DNA of 64,000 bases from Glaciecola sp028401415 (GTDB lineage Bacteria; Pseudomonadota; Gammaproteobacteria; Enterobacterales; Alteromonadaceae): NCBI RefSeq assembly GCF_028401415.2, contig NZ_CP171821.2, positions 2,480,001 to 2,544,000 of the forward strand, given 5' to 3'. The first letter of the stretch is position 1. Every line of letters starts with the position of its first letter. The notes under the pieces are model-generated. The model saw only the letters and a program-made list of their open reading frames with translations. It was not told the origin of the DNA and did not search any database. The translations under genes were made by a program, and so were the position numbers. Of the stretch, positions 8,801 through 16,900 are shown one piece after another.

Positions 8801-10675
8801 TAGGTAAAGAGGCTGCGACTGATGCGCCGTATGATTTAAAAGCGCTTTTTTAAGTTCATCAGTTGCCAAGCGCATTCCATAGTTTCGACTGGCTATTGTG
8901 CTTGCCTTTATGTTTTTCTTGCGAGTAGCAGTAACGGTATAAAGCCCCGTATTGCTCAAATCAACTTCTTCCTCGACATGCACATGAAATCCGTGCTGCT
9001 TAAGTATACTTAGCGACTCTTCAAGCTTATCTCCTATTGCATCATGTACTTCGAGACAAATTTGCCGAATGATTGAGAAGTCTTCTTTAGAAAGGCTACG
9101 CAATATTCCTAATTCTGCTTTTTCTGCGTCAATTTTGAGCAAGCCAATGCGTTGAATGTCTTTTTCACGAATAAACTGAGAAAGATTTATCAGCGGGCAA
9201 GTAATATTTTTTGCTTCTAAGCGATCTTTGAGCATAGCTTCGGTTAATTCGTGTATCAGTTCAGAATCATTTGAAGTAACCATTTTCCTTACTTGATTTG
9301 AGATAACCTCTCGCAGAATTTTTTGATCATCCTCTGCTGCGCTAAAAAAGCTCGAGAAGACGGACGTTTTTGGATAAAACGAAAACTCTGCCTCTCCGCT
9401 TTTTTCGGCTACACCCGAATTTACAACCGTAACATCACCTCGGTTTCTGAGGTTGGCGCGTAAGCAGTCTGCGACTTTCGGGGAAGGCTCAAAAGCATAA
9501 ATTTTTACATTTTCTGCTTGATTCAAAGCGTAAAGAGAGAACATGCCAATATTGGCACCGATATCTAGGACAGTGTCTCCGTTTTCAATTGCTATTCCAT
9601 GACGCCCATAGCAACGATCAACAAAAATTTCTCGATAGAGATAGTCAGTTTCGTATTCATTAATTTGTGCAAGCTGTATTCCGTTTGGAAGGAACTTAGT
9701 GTCAAATGCTTGTTCGCTCGTGCTTGCAAGTGGTTGTGGTTCAAGCATATCTTTTGGGCGTATAATAATAAACCTGTGATCGTAAGCCTGTTGATTATTT
9801 TCAAAATTCCCTAAGGCGTATCGCCAGTCTATGTAACCTTCCGTCTTTATCTCATAAGGAAGATTAAAATTTGCGCTTAAGAATGATGATACTTCTTCCA
9901 CTTGCGCGAGCGTAAAGTTTCCTTGAACCAGCGCTGTTCTCTCGGCATTCTGTGTTAAAGCACAAAACCGTATTCCTTTCGCCCAAAAAACAGTCTTGCC
10001 ATCTTGACTGGCAACCGTAAGGTCTGCCAGCAGAGTATTGATAGAATGCTGTTTACATTCCACTTGCACAGTCAAGTCATTATCAAGGTTCCCAATGAGC
10101 TGACATTCTTCGATATTTAATAAAACAAAGGGACTCGTTTTATCACTGCAATTTGCTACGAGAACACTGTGAAAGCAGGCGTCAAGAACATGAAGAAACT
10201 GGGAATTTTTAGCATTAATTGAGAATTGAGATATATTCTCCAGTTTACGCATGTTTTCCAATTTCCTATATGCATCCGAAAACTGATTGCCCGTCTCATG
10301 CAGGCGCTGATACTCCTTCGAACAAGATTTACTGATTAAAGGCAAGTCAGTACGCATCGGCATGTTATGAAGCTTTGCATGTTCGTCTGAGCTTAATTTC
10401 TTTTGTTTTATCGTAGCCACAGATTGACCTTTATAGACTACAGTAGTCTGACTACACTCTTGATTTACCAACGTTGAAAAACCGTGGGCTTCATCTAAAT
10501 TTGTTTCGAACACGGGTAAATGGCAATCCAAGCGATATATTGCACTAGCGTCACTTTGTTGAGCGGATAATGCCACTTGCAGATAGTAGGCACCTGGCAC
10601 AACAACTTCATCGTTAATGGCGTGGCCGGTAAAGAGTGAAGAATTTGGTTTTTTCTCGTCTATTTGCGTCATCAT
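5843..10675 (-). CDS. DH-FkbM-FkbH-ACP-C loading protein (hybrid PKS/NRPS starter module)
   Basis: A 1610-residue multidomain protein. (1) Residues about 12-260 are a PKS dehydratase-like hotdog: H18 in HAINDEVVVPG and the Asp in LDACFH (about 165) form the expected catalytic pair, though the usual Gly of HxxxGxxxxP is Asp. (2) About 355-600: FkbM-type SAM methyltransferase (DIGANIGMFSLY, AFEPSP). (3) About 705-1040: FkbH-type HAD domain (VVDADNTLWKG, VFVDDNQAE) followed by its GNAT-like part; FkbH proteins load a glyceryl unit from 1,3-bisphosphoglycerate onto an ACP. (4) ACP about 1095-1170 with IGGSSLR at the attachment Ser. (5) A C domain to the end with HHLACDLAS at about 1327, the usual DG being DL. 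The ATG at 10675 has GGAGAG 7 nt upstream. The C-terminal C domain may act for NRPS1, which lacks one. Confidence 0.85.
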   Translation of the reverse strand: MMTQIDEKKPNSSLFTGHAINDEVVVPGAYYLQVALSAQQSDASAIYRLDCHLPVFETNLDEAHGFSTLVNQECSQTTVVYKGQSVATIKQKKLSSDEHAKLHNMPMRTDLPLISKSCSKEYQRLHETGNQFSDAYRKLENMRKLENISQFSINAKNSQFLHVLDACFHSVLVANCSDKTSPFVLLNIEECQLIGNLDNDLTVQVECKQHSINTLLADLTVASQDGKTVFWAKGIRFCALTQNAERTALVQGNFTLAQVEEVSSFLSANFNLPYEIKTEGYIDWRYALGNFENNQQAYDHRFIIIRPKDMLEPQPLASTSEQAFDTKFLPNGIQLAQINEYETDYLYREIFVDRCYGRHGIAIENGDTVLDIGANIGMFSLYALNQAENVKIYAFEPSPKVADCLRANLRNRGDVTVVNSGVAEKSGEAEFSFYPKTSVFSSFFSAAEDDQKILREVISNQVRKMVTSNDSELIHELTEAMLKDRLEAKNITCPLINLSQFIREKDIQRIGLLKIDAEKAELGILRSLSKEDFSIIRQICLEVHDAIGDKLEESLSILKQHGFHVHVEEEVDLSNTGLYTVTATRKKNIKASTIASRNYGMRLATDELKKALLNHTAHQSQPLYLMFTSSNEPSEQVIIQDVKNELLPCLDKIPNTQITWCDEWGIDKQELFNSNLADDIDVPFSSKWYGFLSKEVYRALICKDKTPHKLIVVDADNTLWKGVVGENGVKGIEITKLHLAFQAFLIEQHSNGVMLALCSKNVESDIAQVFDEREEMLLKPHHFIDMKANWQKKSINIHRIAESLSISLDSVVFVDDNQAELAEVTGTFPQVLVLQFKHEKNHLAKMMNHWAFTTSHITEDDKQRSTRYLENQRREAQLAKSQSFDDFLSSLGLEINVAPLNAENITRVAQLTQRTNQFNATKHTYDPSSLHKLLLSNTVKCITITARDKFGDYGLVGAAFISVASDNATLENIVLSCRALGRGIEERFLSKIGTFLKNLSVQKLTLKWKELERNQPLQDFYTALAKEITCVDDTYYSALSVDTVANLKHLTREKAPKSAASTSKSAGLSLKFIDQCYCSIEDDDALVSQVWPEHNSDGVHLNKADALEIKVARIWYKVLGKDIVDKNADFFEIGGSSLRLIRVLSLIHQAFLVKLSLFEAFEHKRTIAQQAAFIRAKQAIQNTIDKKEPTRRVNSAKELTENQLGIYFSQLLNSSSSAYNVPMTLEIDKSSNPQLIKRALVNLGDKHPILKLAYKQVGRNTEISQLKDWFEFSVEDVSQGSADDIHKRIQLLASKAIRLSGPLLKCHVLEKEDAYIVVFVLHHLACDLASMEIFLTDFIAELSGKSSQTTLKEYPSIIQETDDSSAAFWKKAIQDFAVLDLPVSVRSSHQLLSGDGFTQILTNEQSQFIESQIGESGVSRFVYLFGLYCRFLQDLTATSDFLVATPVCLRETHQTQQIGNFVNLLPIRVSPDFAKASWPKIVENQILQALEHKSYPFGRIIRDSGVKTDTGRAPLAQTTFAFHDPAIVPEIGAWFGDGCSASTEIDGKHVKLYGHIQQMGQTDIAVEMFRVNGRYALNVKYDTNLLCSNYARKFLINFINFMSNHPIGEH

Positions 10676-10691
10676 TGTAATACTCTCCAAT

Positions 10692-11465
10692 TTAGTACTG
10701 CGATAGATTGCCAAGACGTTTGGCGCGATTTACCGAACATCTGAATATCAGATATCCAGCCACCAAATATGACAGGCCGCTCAATAGTGAATATAAATGG
10801 GGTAGTCCGAGCGTAGCGTCCGAGCCAGCCATTATCGATTTGAGTTGTGATGTAGCAGAAGTAATTGGTAAGAGATATCCAAATGCTTGTCCTGTTGACG
10901 ACCAACTCTCAAATGGAAGCACCATCACTACAATGAGGAGAAGTTGAAGCATGGCAATGAAACCCATTGCTTTTTTCGCCAGCAAAGTGATGGATGCCGT
11001 CATCATGCCAAGCCCGATGCCTGCGAACACAGAAGCAATCACAGGCACAATGGCAATCGCTGCGTAGTTAAGCTCTACTCCAGACACCCAAATTACTATC
11101 TGTAATGTCAAGATAGTGATAAGAAAATTCACGCCCAAATTTGCAAAGGCTCTTACCAGAATCAGATTAGGCATTGATAGGCGCGCCATAAACAGTTGTT
11201 CAAGCGTTCCGGTATCAGCCTCGCGCTGTATCTCTCCACTCAGTCCAGAAAATACGCCAATTACCAATATCCAGTTGATATACATGACGACCATAGTTTC
11301 GAGTCTTTCTCCAAAATGGCTTGTACCGTTGGTCAGGTATTCGGCACCATAAAAAAGTCCACAAAACAAAAACAACAGCATAAATATGGCCGCCAAGGCG
11401 TCCATGGGATACCGCTTAAATAACACCCATGAGCGACTAAACTCTATCCAGTAAAGACTTAACAT
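10692..11465 (-). CDS. ABC-2 type exporter permease
   Basis: Membrane subunit of 257 residues with about six hydrophobic spans and the overall shape of the ABC-2/DrrB family of drug and lipid exporters (N-terminal cytoplasmic helix LYWIEFSRSWVLFKRYPMDAL, and EIQREADTGTLEQLF between spans 2 and 3). Its ATG overlaps the ATPase stop by 7 nt, with GAGGAG upstream, so the two subunits are co-translated. It probably exports the peptide or an intermediate across the inner membrane, separately from the MacAB-type pump. It ends 16 nt before the loader gene start. Confidence 0.85.
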   Translation of the reverse strand: MLSLYWIEFSRSWVLFKRYPMDALAAIFMLLFLFCGLFYGAEYLTNGTSHFGERLETMVVMYINWILVIGVFSGLSGEIQREADTGTLEQLFMARLSMPNLILVRAFANLGVNFLITILTLQIVIWVSGVELNYAAIAIVPVIASVFAGIGLGMMTASITLLAKKAMGFIAMLQLLLIVVMVLPFESWSSTGQAFGYLLPITSATSQLKSIMAGSDATLGLPHLYSLLSGLSYLVAGYLIFRCSVNRAKRLGNLSQY

Positions 11466-12358
11466 GATGTGCTCCTCGCATGTTTGATGAAAATCTGCTC
11501 AAAAGAGGGTTGTTTTTTGGTAAGGCTTACAATATTGATTGGGTTAATTGCCGATAAGACTTTAGGTAGCAATGACTGATTGATCGAAGGTACGCAATTG
11601 TCTTCAACATCAAGGCTATAAAGACTCGCCAATTCTTGAATGGACTTTTTTTCACTCCGTTCGACGACGAGCTTGTATTCGTATGAAGCTTCTGATTGAA
11701 GTGACTTCGGTTGAATCTTGTCAGTGACTAGCTTGCCCTCACGAATGATGGCGACTCTATCAGCTAGCCTTTCCGCAATTGCCAGCTCGTGTGTGGTAAA
11801 TAGAATTGCGACTCCTTCCGCTTTTAGCTTTTGCAATGATTCCACCAACAACTGCGTATTGTCATAATCGACACCTAAAGTAGGCTCATCTAAAAGAAGT
11901 AACTTAGGCTTTTGCATCATTGCAACAGAAACAGCTAGGCGTTGTTGCATACCTCGGGAAAGCTTCTGCGCAAATTCATTGGCTTTGTCATCCAAGCCAA
12001 AGAAGGTCAGTAATTCTTCAGCTCGCTGTTTTGAAGCTTTTAAACCCAGCCCACGGAGTACACCAAAATAAACCAGATTTTCCTTAGCAGTCATTCTGGA
12101 ATACAAATTTCGATGCCCCTCCAACAGCGCACTGATGCTGTTTCTATCCACTTTTTCGTCTTCTGACGTTAACAGGCCTCCAGAATCAGCCTTAATTAAA
12201 CCAGCAATGATTTTAATTGCTGTCGTCTTTCCTGCGCCATTTAGACCCAGGAAAGCTAAAATCTCGCCAGCGTGAACATTAAAACTGATGTCATCAACCG
12301 CTTTGACATTCTTACCAGTCCGATTGTAATGTTTAACAATGTTTTTAATTTGAAACAC
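11459..12358 (-). CDS. ABC-2 type exporter ATPase (DrrA/CcmA-like)
   Basis: ATP-binding subunit of 299 residues. It has Walker A GLNGAGKTTAIK, signature LSRGMQQRLAVSVAMM, Walker B LLLLDEPTLGVD and switch His FTTHE. The C-terminal extension of about 80 residues is typical of DrrA-type exporter ATPases. The start codon is GTG at 12358 with a strong GGGGAGG about 9 nt upstream, 18 nt after the stop of the hydroxylase gene. It pairs with the overlapping permease gene downstream. Confidence 0.9.
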   Translation of the reverse strand: MFQIKNIVKHYNRTGKNVKAVDDISFNVHAGEILAFLGLNGAGKTTAIKIIAGLIKADSGGLLTSEDEKVDRNSISALLEGHRNLYSRMTAKENLVYFGVLRGLGLKASKQRAEELLTFFGLDDKANEFAQKLSRGMQQRLAVSVAMMQKPKLLLLDEPTLGVDYDNTQLLVESLQKLKAEGVAILFTTHELAIAERLADRVAIIREGKLVTDKIQPKSLQSEASYEYKLVVERSEKKSIQELASLYSLDVEDNCVPSINQSLLPKVLSAINPINIVSLTKKQPSFEQIFIKHARSTSC

Positions 12359-12376
12359 GATGATATCCTCCCCACC

Positions 12377-13972
12377 TCAACAGACTACGAATTCTCTTTG
12401 CCCGTTGAGGCGCTCTGCTCCTATGTCACGTGAAGCACAAAAATCAATAAACTGGTTAGATTCGACAATGGGACCTGAAGTCTCATCATAAGAAATACTT
12501 GAAATGTAAGTTAGCCAAGGCTCCATCCCCATCGCATAAACAAAGACTTGTTTAGGAGAAAATTGCTCGACTATCCCTTGAGCTCTATTGTTATCAGAGC
12601 CATTTAAGCGTCGAGATTGGTCCATTTTGCGATCAAGGGGTTTAGGATAAAGAGGGCCGTAGAGCCACGACATGGGAGCGCCAGAAGACTCCATGCCAAT
12701 AAATATGTAGTCAATATCTCCCACGATACGATGGAGGTGTTCATACATTCTTGGCTCGATATTATTAGAGTCGGCTGCACACAATACTTTTGTGCCGAAA
12801 AACTCGAAGAAAAATGCAAGTTTTGAACGGATGTGCAGATCGCCATGCTCACCAAAGAATGGCAGTCCCATGATTTTTCCGTCAGGAAGACTTAATTCAT
12901 CCATTTCATCCATCTCAATTACATTTTTAAAACCAGCGGCTTTTAACACAAAGCGAAGGGATGGATCTTGCAATGTACCTCCATTATTTTTCGGAACAAT
13001 AATGGTGCCAATCTTGTGCCGAATCTGTAGTAAGGTTTCGAACATTACATGGTCTTGATGGCTATGCGTTAATACCACATAATCGATTTTTTCTGGCAAA
13101 TCCATGTAATCATAACGAGCAGTAGCATTGTCGAATTTATAGCTGATTACTGGATCAGTCATGATCGTAACTTCAGGCGTCTCCAATAGCACGGTAGCGT
13201 GCCCAAAGTATCTGATTCTTAACCCTTTTTCCGGTAATTTTGCGGGTTCTGGTGGTGCCTCACTGGTAAAAAATGAACGCAAATATTCTGTCTGTTTTTC
13301 ATCCAGTGAGAATCGTGCTTTGATCTCGTCACAAATATCTATACTGCCGGCTTCGTATTTCATTCGAAACAAACGGTCGACTAGAGGATCGTCGAAGGGC
13401 ATGGGCAAATTCAACTCAGCATCATCAGGAAATCTTGGTGTACTAAGGACAAACGAACGGTCATCACCTTCGATGAACGATAGCTGAATTGATTGCATTT
13501 CCGGCTTATAGTACGGACTATCGTAGAGCAGAGGCTCTATAAGGCGAAATGATGGGTTATTGTTTAAATCATAACCTAACTCAACATAGCCTTTAAGTAT
13601 GTCCGGTATCTTTTCATATAATTCTGCGAGTGAAAAACCCTGAGCCTCTTCGGTCAAAAGCGTATTAAGTTCGGTTAATGCCTCTGATATTTTTATCAGG
13701 TCAGCTGCCTCGCTTCGGGTATGGTTAACCAGTTTAGTAACCTTTTCAATGCCGCCAGAATAGTCCATAAATGGACCGCCGCGCATGGCAGGATTTTTCG
13801 ATGCCGCCTTGTGAATATGAGGTGCCTGTAGATACGAATCTAAGATCCGCAGATGCAGTTTTGCTGTTATGCATCCAGCAGTTGCCGGTTGCAACAATAA
13901 CGGCCATGCGTACCAATTGTTCCAAAGAGGTTCTACTTTTACATTTGTTTTTAAGTAAACAGATTCAGTCAT
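12377..13972 (-). CDS. CmlA-like diiron beta-hydroxylase (metallo-beta-lactamase fold)
   Basis: A 531-residue protein with an N-terminal helical/sheet domain of about 240 residues followed by a metallo-beta-lactamase fold: LRIRYFGHATVLLETP, THSHQDH (H303, H305, D307, H308), FFGEHGDL and CAADSNN as later metal-ligand regions, and YAMGMEPW near the end. Length, the two-domain layout and motif spacing match CmlA, the chloramphenicol-pathway oxygenase that beta-hydroxylates an amino acid bound to an NRPS carrier protein using a diiron centre. Homologues occur in many NRPS clusters. The gene overlaps the NRPS4 stop by 8 nt with AAAGGAGC upstream. It probably hydroxylates one carrier-bound residue; which one cannot be read from sequence. 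A hydrolytic MBL is the alternative but fits the N-terminal domain poorly. Confidence 0.75.
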   Translation of the reverse strand: MTESVYLKTNVKVEPLWNNWYAWPLLLQPATAGCITAKLHLRILDSYLQAPHIHKAASKNPAMRGGPFMDYSGGIEKVTKLVNHTRSEAADLIKISEALTELNTLLTEEAQGFSLAELYEKIPDILKGYVELGYDLNNNPSFRLIEPLLYDSPYYKPEMQSIQLSFIEGDDRSFVLSTPRFPDDAELNLPMPFDDPLVDRLFRMKYEAGSIDICDEIKARFSLDEKQTEYLRSFFTSEAPPEPAKLPEKGLRIRYFGHATVLLETPEVTIMTDPVISYKFDNATARYDYMDLPEKIDYVVLTHSHQDHVMFETLLQIRHKIGTIIVPKNNGGTLQDPSLRFVLKAAGFKNVIEMDEMDELSLPDGKIMGLPFFGEHGDLHIRSKLAFFFEFFGTKVLCAADSNNIEPRMYEHLHRIVGDIDYIFIGMESSGAPMSWLYGPLYPKPLDRKMDQSRRLNGSDNNRAQGIVEQFSPKQVFVYAMGMEPWLTYISSISYDETSGPIVESNQFIDFCASRDIGAERLNGQREFVVC

Positions 13973-16900
13973 TTTTTTGCTCCTTTAAAAGGCTATTTTC
14001 GTGAATTGCATTCTCGTATTTGCGAGATAATTGAGGATTGCTTGTATGAATAGCTTTGATCATTTTGTCAGTTATTAATGATGCGAAAGGGGCTTCAACA
14101 ATGCCGTAATGCGTAGAGTGAAGTTTTACAATTTCGCGCTGATTCGTGATTAACTGCAGCTGTTTCAAACAAGGTGTTTTTGTCTCTTGAATCTCAATGG
14201 GTTCAACAGCAGAGAAGTATTGAATGTGGTTTATGTAAAAATCTGTAGTGAGGGAATACTGTTCAAGGCAGCGGATACCAGACCAAACGATCGCCCGCTG
14301 TTGCTCTGTGCTCAAACCAGTCGCCAGACAAAGCGATTCAATCTGATGTTCTTGATCAAATCGCTGCCAGTCTTCTTTTGAGAAAACACTTGAGCAGAAA
14401 TTGGGAATTTCAATTGCCGCGTCGAAAGATTGATTCGTTCTCACATGCCAATGGCTATCCATGAGACCGAGATAGTCTACCTTTGCTCCGCGGATGTATA
14501 AGCGACGTGCTATCTCAAGGCACAATACACCACCTAAAGACCATCCCATCAAATAATATGGCCCTTTACTCTGTATCTTGAGTATTTCATCCACGTAGTA
14601 ATTAGCTAATTGTGATAAATCCATATTCTCATAGTCGACAGCACGTTCGACCAATCCTGGATGACAAACTCCGTACAAGTTTATTTCACTTGTCCAGTTC
14701 GAGACGAATCTGTGATAGCAAAGAGTGTCGCCGCCAATGGGATGTATAATGAACGCTTTTCGACTCGATTTACCTGATTTTAATAAGTGACAGACCGTGA
14801 GATCTTGTGATTTCTGCGAAGCAATCAATTCTGCCTGTGAACGCAATGCAGGCTTGCTTAACAGCTGCTGGGCAGAAACAGTGCAGTACCATTTATTTTC
14901 TATTTCTGCGCGCAAGCGAATCATCAAAAGCGAATGCCCACCGAGCGTAAAGAAGTTGTCATGCCGACTAACTCGCTCAATCCCCAACAGCTCTTTCCAG
15001 ATGTCAGCCAACGCTTGTTCTGTCTGTCCCTGCGGTGCTTCATAAGCCTGTATCTCTTGAAGTTGAGGCGCAGGCAATGCGCTACGGTCTATCTTACCGT
15101 TGGCAGTTAAGGGGAACTGCGCGACATTGACCAAATACTGCGGCAGCATGTAATCAGGAAGTTGCTGGCTCAAGCGCTGGCGAAGCACATCACTGTTAAG
15201 CCTTTCTTTTGCCCGATAATAAGCCACTAAATGCTTACCCGCAGGACTCTCTTGCGCTAGCACCAGTGCTTCTTTGACCCCCTCTTGCTTGAGCAATGCA
15301 TTTTCTATATCGCCTAACTCGATCCTAAAGCCGCGCAGTTTGACTTGAAAATCATTGCGCCCCAGATAATAGAGCTGACCGTCCGCTTGCCAGCGCACTA
15401 AATCGCCTGTGCGGTATAGTTTGCGGCTGCTGCCCGTTTGCGCTGGGTCGTAAAATGGATTGTCGATAAAGCGCTGCTCGGTCAAGTCTTCTCGGTTGAG
15501 ATAGGCGCGAGCCACTCCGGCGCCACCAACATATAGCTCGCCTGTGACGCCAATCGGTGCAAGATGCATATGTTCATCCAACACATATACAGAGTTGTTT
15601 GCAATTGGCAACCCGATTGGCATTGCATTGCCTACATTCTCATTAACCCTAAACATGGTTGCACTAATGGTGGTTTCAGATGGCCCGTACGCGTTTATCA
15701 GGTTTACATTTGGACACTGATCACAAAAATCCTTTCCTTGATGGAAGTTAAGGGCTTCTCCGCCTACTATCACAACGCGCAGTTGCGGCCACACCCACTT
15801 ATTGCCTTGACTTTGCAGCTCATGGAAAAACGCTGTTGGTAAGCTGACCATCGTGAGCTTGTGCTTAGCGCCAAAAGCTCGAAAATCGAAACTGCCTTGT
15901 GCACACGTTGTATCGCGCAGCACAAGGGACGCGCCATTGCAAAGAGCAGAGGTGTACTCTTCAACAAATACATCAAAATTAGGGGTGGTAAACTGCAAAA
16001 TGCGGTCGTCTTTACTCAGTTGACAATAGTCCGCCATGTGTTGTGTGTAGTTGACGACATTGCCATGTTCCACCATAACGCCTTTTGGCTTTCCGGTTGA
16101 GCCGGAGGTGTAAATCACATAAGCCAATTGTTCTTGGTTACATGGCCTTGCTAGATTGTCGATGGGTAAGTCACAGATACCGATTTGTATTGAAGGCTCA
16201 TCTATCGCCAAGCGCTGATGCCGGGCTAGCCAACCGTCTGTTGCTATTGATTCTGAGGTGATTACCGTGGCAAGTTGTGCATCCTCTTGGATCTGCTTTA
16301 AGCGCTCTTGTGGGTATGTAGGGTCAAGCGGGACATAGGCACCGCCGGCTTTCAATACCGCTAGTATCGCCACCAGCAGCTGTGGGGAGCGAGGTAGACA
16401 AATACCCACCAGTGTTTCTGTGCTTACTTGACGCTGCGCCTGTAAATAACGCGCCAACTGATTAGCTTGTGCATTTAAGTCACAATAGCTTAGTTGAAAA
16501 TGCTCACAGGTAACGGCAATTGCAGTGGGGTGCGCTAGCGCTTGACTTTCAAATTGTTCATGTAGACAAAGACTGGGCACAGGCGATTGTGTTGCATTCC
16601 AGCGCTCAAACTGAGCCTGCTCATCTTTACTCAACATCGGCGCACGTCCCACCGATAGCTCAGAGTGATGGATAAGTGCACTTGCAAATTGATTAAAGTG
16701 CGTAGCCATACGGGCAATAGTCTCGCCGTTAAATACATCGCTATTGTATTCCCAGGCCAACACCAAGCCTTCTTCTGATTCCCCAGCGGTCAACGACAAT
16801 TCATATTTAGCAGAACTCGTCTGACTGCCTATCGGCTCAACACTCAAACCATCCAAATCTAAAGCAGCATCTTCACCATGATGACTCCAAGACAGCATGA

